Positions 1 to 7,890 of a stretch of DNA of 64,000 nucleotides are shown piece by piece. The notes under the pieces were generated by a model, which had not been told where the DNA came from, did no database searches, and saw only the letters and a list, made by a program, of their open reading frames with translations. The position numbers were made by a program, and so were the translations under genes. Position 1 is the first letter of the stretch; every line of letters starts with the position of its first letter. Where the stretch lies: the NCBI GenBank assembly GCA_945903445.1, contig CAMDNZ010000013.1:13238-77237 (forward strand), read 5' to 3'. The stretch is from Bordetella parapertussis. GTDB taxonomy: Bacteria > Pseudomonadota > Gammaproteobacteria > Burkholderiales > Burkholderiaceae_B.

Positions 1-789
1 GCATTCGTCGATGCGTACCCTCGGCTCTTCGTGTTGACGGGTGCGGGGGTGAGTACCGACTCAGGCATTCCCGATTATCGCAATCGGGCCGGGCAGTGGA
101 AGCGTCCGCCGCCCATGACCTATGCCTTGTTCATGGGCGATTCGGCAGCTCGGGCGCGCTATTGGGCACGTAGCATGGTTGGCTGGCGCGCATTTGGCGT
201 GGCGGCGCCGAACGACGCGCATCGCGCGTTGGCCGCCATGGAGCGGGAAGGGCGCATCGAACTGCTGGTCACACAAAACGTTGATCGGCTTCATCAGATC
301 GCCGGCAGCCGTGCGGTCGTCGATCTGCATGGCCGTCTCGATCAGGTGCGGTGCATGGCGTGCGAGGCGCGGCTGCATCGGCGTCATTGGCAAGACAGCC
401 TGGAGGCTTTGAATCCTGCGTGGTCTAGCCGCGAGGCCGACATCGCGCCCGATGGCGATGCCGACCTCGATGAAACCGATTTTTCGTCGTTCGTCGTGCC
501 GCCGTGTCCGCGCTGCGGTGGAGTCGTCAAACCCGATGTCGTGTTTTTCGGCGAGAACGTCCCGCCGGAGCGTGGCAGGCAGGCCATGGCGGCATTGACG
601 TCGGCCGATGCCGTGCTGGTGCTGGGCTCGTCGCTGATGGTGTATTCGGGCTATCGATTCGCTCTGGCAGCGGTGCGGGAGGGCAAGCCGCTGGCAGCGG
701 TCAATCTGGGCCATACGCGTGCCGATGGCATGTTGTCGCTGAAGCTCGACGTGCCCGTCGGTCAAGCCCTCGAACCGTGGATGTCATAA
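1..789 (+). CDS. Sir2-family NAD-dependent protein deacetylase (5' partial)
   Basis: NAD-dependent deacylation of protein lysines is the known role of the sirtuin family. The reading frame is open from the first base, so the true start lies upstream; the first visible residues already reach the NAD-binding GAGVS motif, followed by SGIPDYR. Further on are TQNVDRLH (the QN.D nicotinamide pocket), the DLHG segment with the expected catalytic histidine, and two Cys-x2-Cys pairs (CMAC and CPRC) that would bind the structural zinc. The sequence VVFFGENVP and a GSSLMVYSG segment near the end complete the Rossmann part. About 262 codons are present. The gene converges on the DUF72 gene with only 10 bp between the stops. 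Family assignment is firm; the in vivo substrate cannot be told from sequence. Confidence 0.93.
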   Translation, partial: AFVDAYPRLFVLTGAGVSTDSGIPDYRNRAGQWKRPPPMTYALFMGDSAARARYWARSMVGWRAFGVAAPNDAHRALAAMEREGRIELLVTQNVDRLHQIAGSRAVVDLHGRLDQVRCMACEARLHRRHWQDSLEALNPAWSSREADIAPDGDADLDETDFSSFVVPPCPRCGGVVKPDVVFFGENVPPERGRQAMAALTSADAVLVLGSSLMVYSGYRFALAAVREGKPLAAVNLGHTRADGMLSLKLDVPVGQALEPWMS

Positions 790-799
790 GACTGCGCGT

Positions 800-1696
800 C
801 TATGCCAGTTGCGCCAGGGCCTGGCTCAATCGTTGCGCGTTGCGCATGCCCTGATCTTGGTAGTTGGTGTTCAATACGACGTGAGTGCGCGCGATCGCTG
901 CCGATAAACGTTTGATGTGCGCGGCTAGATCGGCCAGCTTGTCGTCGCTGTATTCATACATGAACCGCCCGGAAGAAGCGCCGGTTCGGGCATGCCACGC
1001 CTGGGCATTACGCCCGTGTAGCCGAACGATCGCCAGATCGGGGTGCGTCGATGTCCATACAGCGGGCGCCGTGTCGTCGAATCCTTCGGGAGAATCGACC
1101 ACGGTATGTACGGCGCCTATTTCTCGCTGCCATGCCAATGTCGCCGCGCGCTGTGCGCCGGTCAACCACGAGCGATGACGCCATTTGACGGAGAACGTGT
1201 GATCCGACAATTGCCGGGCAGTGCGTTCGACCAAAGCGTGACCACGTGTATCGGGTCGAACCCAATGCGGGAACTGACAATGAATGGCATCGAGTCGTCC
1301 TGCCAGACGAAGTGGTTCCAGACCTTCTAAGAATCGGCTCCACAAGACTTGCACGATGTCTGCCGGTAGCTGATTTTCGAAGACGCTGGCCTTCGCAAAA
1401 CACGCTCCGAGGTCTTGTCGGATATCGATGGGGAACGCCGCCACCGGCGTCGGGTGACCGGTGAACAAGCGGAACGCCTTGGCGTGAAAGCGGAAGCGAT
1501 CTGGGGTGTGTCTGGCCCACCGATCAACACGCTGCGCGTCGGGTAGTGCGTAATAACTGCCATTGATTTCGACCAGTGGAAACTGGTTGGCATAGTAGGC
1601 CAGACGCTCGGCAGGCGAACGTACGCCGGGCGGATAAAAACAACCCGACGCCAAAAGGGTCGGGTCGGTCCATGATGCGGTGCCGATGCGGATCAT
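800..1696 (-). CDS. DUF72 domain protein (YecE-like)
   Basis: 298 residues. The N-terminus (MIRIGTASWTDPTLL, then FYPPG and a segment reading YYANQFPLVEINGSYY) is typical of the DUF72 family, which adopts a TIM-barrel-like fold and has no firmly established biochemical function. Near the C-terminus the sequence VVLNTNYQDQGMRNAQRL corresponds to the conserved NN....A..NA.... block. No signal peptide or membrane segment is visible, so it should be cytoplasmic. It lies 33 bp downstream of the DUF2383 gene on the same strand and may be co-transcribed with it. No strong Shine-Dalgarno precedes the ATG. Family is confident, function unknown. Confidence 0.88.
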   Translation of the reverse strand: MIRIGTASWTDPTLLASGCFYPPGVRSPAERLAYYANQFPLVEINGSYYALPDAQRVDRWARHTPDRFRFHAKAFRLFTGHPTPVAAFPIDIRQDLGACFAKASVFENQLPADIVQVLWSRFLEGLEPLRLAGRLDAIHCQFPHWVRPDTRGHALVERTARQLSDHTFSVKWRHRSWLTGAQRAATLAWQREIGAVHTVVDSPEGFDDTAPAVWTSTHPDLAIVRLHGRNAQAWHARTGASSGRFMYEYSDDKLADLAAHIKRLSAAIARTHVVLNTNYQDQGMRNAQRLSQALAQLA

Positions 1697-1729
1697 TGCG
1701 CCATTGTAGGCGGTCGAGATCCGCGCATT

Positions 1730-2179
1730 TTAATTCGAAGCGCGGTACTGGTTGCGCAGGTCGCGAATCTGATCGTGGTTGCGCAGCACGCCATCGTATT
1801 GACGTTGTACCAGCAGACGAATGTTGTCGGGCAAGGTTTCTTTCAGCGCATCGCCGTAGTCTTTTTTGGCGACGTCTTCGCCGCGCTCGCATTCTTCCAA
1901 AATGGCGGTATCGGTACGACCGGCCACGGCGGCCTTCAGGTTCAGCCAGCCACGGTGTACCGCTCCGGCCACCGTACCCGAATCTTCGGGCTTGCCGCCC
2001 AGTTGGATCACAGCGGCTTGCAGTTCGGCGGCACCGGCGCCGCAATCCGCCGCACGCTGTTGGAACAGCGATTTTAATTGAGGATTCTTGGTGTCTTCGG
2101 CGGCAGCCTGAAAGCCTTTCTCGCCATTTTTCGACGTTTCAATGAGCTCGTTCAGCAGTTTGACGGTTTTGTCGGCCAT
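1730..2179 (-). CDS. PA2169-family four-helix-bundle protein (DUF2383)
   Basis: 149 residues, almost entirely predicted helix. The opening LNELIETSKNGEKGF followed by a central CGAGAAELQ segment is characteristic of the DUF2383/PA2169 family, ferritin-like bundles of unknown function often linked to stress responses. The start is well supported: AGGAGG lies about 6 nt before the ATG on the minus strand. No secretion signal is visible. It is transcribed divergently from the helicase gene, with about 146 bp between the two starts. Confidence 0.88.
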   Translation of the reverse strand: MADKTVKLLNELIETSKNGEKGFQAAAEDTKNPQLKSLFQQRAADCGAGAAELQAAVIQLGGKPEDSGTVAGAVHRGWLNLKAAVAGRTDTAILEECERGEDVAKKDYGDALKETLPDNIRLLVQRQYDGVLRNHDQIRDLRNQYRASN

Positions 2180-2325
2180 GGTGTGCCTCCTAATAAAATT
2201 AGTGAATTGACCGGACGCTTTCCGATATCCGGGTTAACGATGACTTCGCAATCCCTGTGCCTGCGCGTTGGGGGCGAGCTGTTGTTTTGTACAGTGCTAT
2301 AGTGGCCCCTCATCGAGTTCCTGCT

Positions 2326-4434
2326 ATGTTCGCCCCTACTCTTCAGACTACTTCGCCCCTCGAGTCGGGCGACACCTATCGCGCCGATCCTTTGGCAGGA
2401 CTGAATCCGGCCCAGCGCGAGGCGGTGCTGCACGGCTTGCTTGCACCTGATCTGCGCGCATTGCTCGTCATTGCAGGGGCCGGGTCGGGTAAGACCAGCA
2501 CGCTGGCGCACCGGGTAGGCCAATTGATCAAGCATGGGGTCGATCCGCAGCGTATCCTGCTGCTGACGTTTTCGCGTCGGGCGTCGCTTGAAATGCAGCA
2601 ACGGGTAGGGGGGGTATTAGCGGCGGCGACCGGCTCGCGTGCATCCAGCGAGCTGCGACTGCCATGGGCGGGTACGTTTCATAGCATCGGTGCGCGTTTA
2701 CTGCGCGATTGTGCCCATCTCATCGGTCTACCCGAGACGTTTACGGTGCACGATCGCGCCGACGCCGAAGATCTGATAGGGTGGGTGCGTCACGATCTGG
2801 GGCACTCGGCATCGAAGTCGCGCTTTCCCTTGAAGGGCACTTGCCTGTCAATTTATTCCAGGGTGGTGAACAGCCGCGAGCCCTTGGCCGATGTATTGCG
2901 CCAGCATTTTCCCTGGTGCGAAGCCTGGGCCGACGAACTCAAGAAAATGTTTGCCGCCTATGCGCGCAGCAAACACGATCAACATATTCTCGATTACGAC
3001 GATCTGCTGTTGTATTGGCGTGAAGTCATGCAGGACGCTGCTTTGGCCAGCGATATCGGTGCTCGTTTCGATCATGTGCTGGTGGATGAATACCAGGACA
3101 CCAATGCCCTGCAGGCCGAGATCCTGTTGGCGCTCAAGCCGACCGGCTGCGGGTTGACGGTGGTGGGTGACGACGCGCAGTCGATCTATGCCTTCAGAGC
3201 GGCAACAGTGCGCAACATTCTCGATTTTCCCTCCAAGTTCGGTCGGCCGGCGCGTATCGTCACGCTAGAGCGCAACTATCGCTCGACTCAGCCCATCCTC
3301 GATGCATCCAATGCGGTCATCGCTCAGGCCAAAGAGCGTTATGCCAAAGCCTTGTGGACCGACAAGCGTTCGTCCGACCAACCGAAGCTGGTGACGGTCA
3401 GCGACGAGGCCGGGCAGGCTCGATGGATCGCAGATCGAGTTCTAGAGGCCCGAGAGGCAGGCGTGGCGCTGACCTCGCAAGCGGCCTTGTTTCGTACCTC
3501 GCATCACGGCGCAGCGCTCGAACTCGAACTCACGCGCCGCAATATACCGTTCGTGAAGTTCGGAGGGCTCAAATTTCTGGAGGCTGCCCATGTCAAGGAT
3601 CTGGTGGCGATGTTGCGTTTTGCACAGCATCCGCAAAATCGGTTGGCAGGTTTTCGAATCCTTCAGCGTGTGGCGGGTATCGGTCCGGCCAAAGCTGGAC
3701 GGCTGATGGACGGTCTGGCGCAGGCAAGCGATGCGCGCACCGTGCTGCGTGACTTCAATCCCGGCGCTTCAGCGGAGCAAGACTGGGCTGCATTTCGGCA
3801 GGCGTACGAGCGTTTGCGCGAACCCGGTTTGGCGTGGCCCACCGATCTGGATATTGCTTTCGGATGGTACGGCGACCAGCTCGACCGGCTGTTCGACGAT
3901 GCCCGAGTGCGGCGGGCCGATCTCGATCAGCTCTTGCGGCTTGCTCCCGGATACGCCAGCCGCGAGCATTTTCTGACCGAATTGACCTTGGATCCGCCGG
4001 ATGCGACCAGCGCCGAATCGGGCGTGCCCTTGTTGGATGAGGACTACATGATTCTGTCCACCATTCACTCGGCCAAAGGACAGGAGTGGCGTTCGGTTTA
4101 TGTTCTGAATGTCGTCGATGGGTGTTTGCCATCGGATATGAGTACGGGCAGCGAAGCCGACATCGAAGAAGAGCGTCGGCTGCTGTATGTGGCCATGACG
4201 CGCGCGCGCCAATCCTTGCATGTGATCGTGCCGCAACGGTTTTACGTCACGCAGCAGACTGCAATGGGCGATCGCCATGTGTACGGCACGCGGTCGCGAT
4301 TCATCTATGATGCCATGCTGCCGCTGTTCGAACACCTGCCCAAACCGCCGCCGCTGGGCAGTTTGCCTGCACGCATCGAGGCCAAACCGGCGTCTTTGGA
4401 TATCGCCAAGCGAATCGGCGCGATCTGGCAATGA
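2326..4434 (+). CDS. UvrD/Rep-type superfamily 1 ATP-dependent DNA helicase
   Basis: 702 residues if translation starts at the ATG shown; an in-frame GTG at 2257 would add 23 residues that do not look like protein. SF1A helicase motifs appear in order: a Q-like LNPAQREAV, Walker A GAGSGKTS near residue 51, LTFSRRAS, motif II DEYQDT near residue 254, VVGDDAQSIYAFR, ERNYRST, STIHSAKGQEW and YVAMTRAR. These motifs mark a 3'-5' DNA translocase used in repair or replication restart. It is close to UvrD/Rep in size but I cannot say it is either; the genome probably encodes other paralogues. The stop codon abuts a hairpin that terminates the opposing gene. Confidence 0.9.
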   Translation: MFAPTLQTTSPLESGDTYRADPLAGLNPAQREAVLHGLLAPDLRALLVIAGAGSGKTSTLAHRVGQLIKHGVDPQRILLLTFSRRASLEMQQRVGGVLAAATGSRASSELRLPWAGTFHSIGARLLRDCAHLIGLPETFTVHDRADAEDLIGWVRHDLGHSASKSRFPLKGTCLSIYSRVVNSREPLADVLRQHFPWCEAWADELKKMFAAYARSKHDQHILDYDDLLLYWREVMQDAALASDIGARFDHVLVDEYQDTNALQAEILLALKPTGCGLTVVGDDAQSIYAFRAATVRNILDFPSKFGRPARIVTLERNYRSTQPILDASNAVIAQAKERYAKALWTDKRSSDQPKLVTVSDEAGQARWIADRVLEAREAGVALTSQAALFRTSHHGAALELELTRRNIPFVKFGGLKFLEAAHVKDLVAMLRFAQHPQNRLAGFRILQRVAGIGPAKAGRLMDGLAQASDARTVLRDFNPGASAEQDWAAFRQAYERLREPGLAWPTDLDIAFGWYGDQLDRLFDDARVRRADLDQLLRLAPGYASREHFLTELTLDPPDATSAESGVPLLDEDYMILSTIHSAKGQEWRSVYVLNVVDGCLPSDMSTGSEADIEEERRLLYVAMTRARQSLHVIVPQRFYVTQQTAMGDRHVYGTRSRFIYDAMLPLFEHLPKPPPLGSLPARIEAKPASLDIAKRIGAIWQ

Positions 4435-4480
4435 AAAAGCCCCCGGTCGCTGGACGTGGTGTCCGGCCAAGCGGGGGCTT
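4434..4480 (-). terminator. Rho-independent terminator of the H1-like gene
   Basis: An 8-bp stem AGCCCCCG/CGGGGGCT (4438-4445 with 4472-4479) is followed on the minus strand by a run of five T. It sits about 20 bp after the stop of the histone-like gene and touches the stop codon of the convergent helicase gene. Confidence 0.8.
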
Positions 4481-4498
4481 CGATCCTGCGTTCACATC

Positions 4499-5779
4499 TT
4501 AGGCGCGCTTGGCGGCCTTGCGTGCGGGGGTCTTTTTGGCGACGGCTTTACGTGCAGGTGCTTTAACCGCCGGTTGCTTGCTTGCCGTTTTACGAACGGC
4601 TGCTTTTTTTGCCGGTGTTTTCTTAGCAACTGCCGATTTCGCAGCGGCTTTGTGGGCCCCGGCTTTTTTGGCAGGTGCTCTACGAGCGACGGCTTTTTTA
4701 GCGGTCGCTTTCTTGGCGACTGCCTTCTTGACGGCGACTTTCTTAACCGGTGCTTTCTTGGCAACGGCTTTTTTAGCGACCACTTTCTTCACGGCCGTTT
4801 TTTTTGCCGGTGCTTTCTTGGCTGCCGACTTCACCGTTGCTTTTTTGGCGGGGGCTTTCTTGGCTGCCGACTTCACCGCTGCTTTTTTGGCGGGTGCTTT
4901 CTTGGCTGCCGACTTTACCGCTGCTTTCTTAGCTGGCGCCTTCTTGGCTGCCGACTTCACCGGTGCTTTTTTGGCGGGTGCTTTCTTGGCTGCCGACTTT
5001 ACCGCCGCTTTCTTAGCCAGCGCTTTCTTGGCAGCCACTTTCACTGCAACGGTTTTCTTGGCCGCGACTTTTTTCGATGCGGCTTTTTTCACGGGTGCCG
5101 ACTTGGCAGCGGATGTCTTGGCCGGTGCTTTTTTTGCGACGACCTTCTTGGTGGGCGATTTGGCCGCTACGGCCTTCTTCGCTACGGCCTTCTTACCCGT
5201 TGTCTTCTGGGCGGCGGCTTTTTTAGCAGGCGTTTTGGCAAGGGTCGCCTTCTTCGCGGCGGACGTCGAAGTCGTTGCACGTTGAGCGGTCGTGGCGGCT
5301 CGCCTGGTCGATGCCTTGCTTGCAGGCTTGGTTGCGGCCGCTTTCTTCGCAGCTGTTTTCACCGCAGCGGTTTTTTCGGCTGCGGGTTTAGCGGCGGCGG
5401 CCTTCTTGGGCGCGGCCTGCGCTTTCTTGACAGGACTCTTCGGTGCCGGGGGCGTGGTCGACACCGCGGCGGCGCTTACCGTACTTGCGCCGGCTGCGGT
5501 CGTCGCCGCGGGTTTACCGGCAGGCGCTTTCTTGCGCGTGGCGGGCTTACGCGCAGGTTTCGCTTTAGTAGAAGTCACTGTCCAGTCCTTATCGTCTTTG
5601 TCGGTGGAAATGGGTTGGTCCGCTTTTTCCGCCGCGCTGGGCGAGATGGGATCGCTTGCGGGGAAGGATTGATCGAGCGCTTGGTCGACCGATTGCTGAT
5701 AGGTGGACACCTTGTCCTGAGCGTCAGCAGGTTTGCTGTTCGCGACTTGTTCTCTCAAATCCGGTTGGGTCGTTGCCAT
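4499..5779 (-). CDS. Lysine/alanine-rich histone H1-like protein
   Basis: 426 residues. The first ~85 residues are mixed and acidic ([15 protein letters not shown]..., with [11 protein letters not shown]), while the rest is almost only Lys, Ala, Pro, Val and Thr in [12 protein letters not shown] repeats, ending [13 protein letters not shown]. Such tails resemble the C-terminus of eukaryotic H1 and the H1-like or AlgP-like proteins of Bordetella and Pseudomonas, which bind DNA non-specifically; nucleoid association is therefore likely but inferred. The ATG at 5779 has a GGGAGA ribosome site 8-9 nt upstream, so it is preferred over the ATG at 5806. The SFPASDP segment is often seen at the N-terminus of small hypothetical proteins in related bacteria. 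Repeat number probably varies between strains. Confidence 0.85.
   Translation of the reverse strand: MATTQPDLREQVANSKPADAQDKVSTYQQSVDQALDQSFPASDPISPSAAEKADQPISTDKDDKDWTVTSTKAKPARKPATRKKAPAGKPAATTAAGASTVSAAAVSTTPPAPKSPVKKAQAAPKKAAAAKPAAEKTAAVKTAAKKAAATKPASKASTRRAATTAQRATTSTSAAKKATLAKTPAKKAAAQKTTGKKAVAKKAVAAKSPTKKVVAKKAPAKTSAAKSAPVKKAASKKVAAKKTVAVKVAAKKALAKKAAVKSAAKKAPAKKAPVKSAAKKAPAKKAAVKSAAKKAPAKKAAVKSAAKKAPAKKATVKSAAKKAPAKKTAVKKVVAKKAVAKKAPVKKVAVKKAVAKKATAKKAVARRAPAKKAGAHKAAAKSAVAKKTPAKKAAVRKTASKQPAVKAPARKAVAKKTPARKAAKRA
4811..5027 (-). repeat. 42-bp tandem repeat inside the H1-like gene, about five units
   Basis: The string TTGGCTGCCGACT recurs at 4818, 4860, 4902, 4944 and 4986, an exact 42-bp period with a few substitutions between units. 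Each unit encodes the 14-residue block [14 protein letters not shown]. The in-frame period preserves the protein when units are gained or lost. Confidence 0.9.
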
Positions 5780-6060
5780 GTGTGATTCTCCCGCTTTCGC
5801 GATCATTCGATTCCAGCACGCACTTCAACACATCACGTGCGCAATAACCCGCTTTATAGCGCAACTGCTGTACCTATGGTGCAGAGTCGAGAGCATCTAC
5901 GTAAATTTATGTTGTGCGTCGACGCCTGTGAAGGGCGATTGAGACGCTCGCGCTATGCAATGCAGCACGCGAAAAAACGACTACCAGAAATACGTCGATC
6001 GGCTGCAATGCCGCAGCACGCGGTACTATCAGCGCTTGCACGAACCTCGAAGGAGACATC

Positions 6061-7107
6061 ATGGCGCCGAACGATTCGCATACAGACGAACCCGCGATCG
6101 ATACCTTGGACGAGGGTGCGTTGACGCAACGTTATGGCGGCGAAGTGATTGCATCGGTCGCGTATCGACAAGGCCGTCACGCACGAAAAGTGCCTTTGGA
6201 CGAGATTGGAAACTACGCGGGTCAATCCGAAAGCTTGCTGTGGATCGGGTTGAAATCGCCCAAACCCGAACTCATCGAACACCTGGGCGACAACTTGGCT
6301 TTGGGCGAGAAAGCCAAAGAAGAATTGATGGCGACGCATCGTCGTCCCAAGATCATCGACTTCGGCAAAGCGGTGTTGGTAGTGGCGATTACCGTAGAGA
6401 TCGAAGGCCACAAAGCCGTTTTCGGCGAGACGCAGATTCTGATTGGACAAGGCTTTTTGCTGACGATCAGGCGAGGCGCTGCGGCCAGTCACAGCGTGTT
6501 GCGCCAAAGGCTGGAGGACGCGCCCCTGTTGCTCGCGCGCGGCAGCGACTTCGTTGCCGCCGAACTGCTCGATCTTTTGGTCGATCGCTATGTCGCGGCT
6601 GCGACCCAACTGGAGCATGGCGTTGAACTTGCCGAGCAGAAGCTGCTGATCCGAGGGCAAAAAGACGCGGACATTCGCAAGGTCTACAAACAGCGGCGCG
6701 ATTTATTGCGTATTCATGCGGCGATATCGCCGCTTGCCGAAATCTGTCGTCGTCTGTCGCGAGTCGAGATGAGCAACGTCGATCCGGATGCCAGGCCGTA
6801 CTTCGGCGAAGTGGCCGATCGCGTCCTACGCGTCGATGAACTGATCAACGGCCTGCGCGAAGCGCTGGCGTTTGCCTTCGAAGCCAGTTTGATGATCGGA
6901 CAATCCGCCCAGAACGACACCACTCGAAAACTGGCTGCATGGGCCGCCATTCTGGCAGTACCGACGGCTATAGCAGGCATCTACGGCATGAATTTCGAGT
7001 TCATGCCGGAATTGAAATCGCCATGGGGTTATCCAGTGACACTGGGCATCATTGCTACCAGTTGTAGTGTGCTGTTCTGGCGCTTCCGCAAGACAGGATG
7101 GCTGTGA
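6061..7107 (+). CDS. CorA/ZntB-type divalent cation transporter
   Basis: 348 residues. The C-terminus carries two membrane segments; the first (WAAILAVPTAIAGIYGMNF) ends in the YGMN signature of CorA channels, and the loop that follows reads FEFMPELKSPWGYP. The long N-terminal part is the cytoplasmic domain with extended helices (roughly residues 200-285). CorA proteins move Mg2+, Co2+ or Ni2+, whereas the ZntB branch moves Zn2+; the general layout leans to the ZntB/CorA-like group but the ion cannot be assigned. AAGGAG precedes the ATG by about 6 nt. The gene overlaps the next one by 10 bp, suggesting translational coupling. Confidence 0.9.
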   Translation: MAPNDSHTDEPAIDTLDEGALTQRYGGEVIASVAYRQGRHARKVPLDEIGNYAGQSESLLWIGLKSPKPELIEHLGDNLALGEKAKEELMATHRRPKIIDFGKAVLVVAITVEIEGHKAVFGETQILIGQGFLLTIRRGAAASHSVLRQRLEDAPLLLARGSDFVAAELLDLLVDRYVAAATQLEHGVELAEQKLLIRGQKDADIRKVYKQRRDLLRIHAAISPLAEICRRLSRVEMSNVDPDARPYFGEVADRVLRVDELINGLREALAFAFEASLMIGQSAQNDTTRKLAAWAAILAVPTAIAGIYGMNFEFMPELKSPWGYPVTLGIIATSCSVLFWRFRKTGWL

Positions 7108-7787
7108 AACCTTTTAGTAGAGATCCCATGGCTCGCCGAGTTCGGGCCATAGCCCTCATTGTGGTACTGGTCGTGACCGGGGCTTATCTGACGCTGAACG
7201 ATTCGGCCGAAGGCTCGTACGGGATGCCGGCGGAGCACGGCGATCGTCAAACTCCCGCTGCGGGACGGCCTGCCTCGGCGACGGCCGGTTCTCGAACCGA
7301 ACCGACTGCCGACCGCATACGGATGGTCTACACCGGACGAGTGATCGAAGTGTCCGATGGCGACAGCGTCCGCTTTGCCACCAGTTCGGGCGTTCGTCGC
7401 ATCCGCTTGGACAGCATCGATGCGCCCGAAATGTCGGGTGGGCGGGATCGACCCGGCCAGCCTCATGCCGAAGCATCCCGTCGCCATTTGGAGCAATGGC
7501 TGAAAGGTCGTCGTGTCTCGGCCCATTGCTATGCACCGGATCAGTACGGGCGCGATGTCTGTGTATTGCAAGATGACACAGGCGAATCGGCCAATCGGGC
7601 GCAAGTCGCAGGGGGATACGCGTGGGCCTACACCGCGGCAAAGGGACGTTACCTTCGGGATGTCTCTTTTCCCAAAGTGCAAAACAAGGCACGCGACGCC
7701 GGTCTTGGGCTCTGGTCCGATCCCAAACCCGTTGCGCCATGGGCCTGGCGATACGATTGTTGGCGTCAGCAACGATGCGGCAATTGA
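7098..7787 (+). CDS. Membrane-anchored or secreted thermonuclease-like (SNase) protein
   Basis: 229 residues. An N-terminal hydrophobic segment (residues ~16-33) suggests a signal anchor, followed by a low-complexity linker to about residue 75. The staphylococcal-nuclease fold then begins with GRVIEVSDGDSVRF, RLDSIDAPE, a GQPHAEASRRHLEQWL stretch, YGRDVCVL and the terminal LGLWSD. The acidic residues of DGD and DAPE are those expected at the calcium-dependent active site, so it is probably an extracytoplasmic nuclease. The start at 7098 overlaps the transporter gene; an ATG at 7128 is an alternative that keeps the hydrophobic segment, and neither has a good ribosome site. Confidence 0.85.
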   Translation: MAVKPFSRDPMARRVRAIALIVVLVVTGAYLTLNDSAEGSYGMPAEHGDRQTPAAGRPASATAGSRTEPTADRIRMVYTGRVIEVSDGDSVRFATSSGVRRIRLDSIDAPEMSGGRDRPGQPHAEASRRHLEQWLKGRRVSAHCYAPDQYGRDVCVLQDDTGESANRAQVAGGYAWAYTAAKGRYLRDVSFPKVQNKARDAGLGLWSDPKPVAPWAWRYDCWRQQRCGN

Positions 7788-7890
7788 TGTCGCAGCCGCC
7801 ATGCAGTCAGATTGCTATGGATACCCTGATGTCGCGCCTTGATGCGTACGCTATTCTTTTGCACTAGAGCGCAATCACTACGGATCAACA

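Noticed and set aside
4509..5285. 258-codon Ala/Phe/Leu-rich plus-strand frame opposite the H1-like gene, looking like a membrane protein
   Set aside because: It is the complement of the Lys/Ala repeats; the hydrophobic look is a direct product of reverse-complementing AAG/GCC-rich codons.
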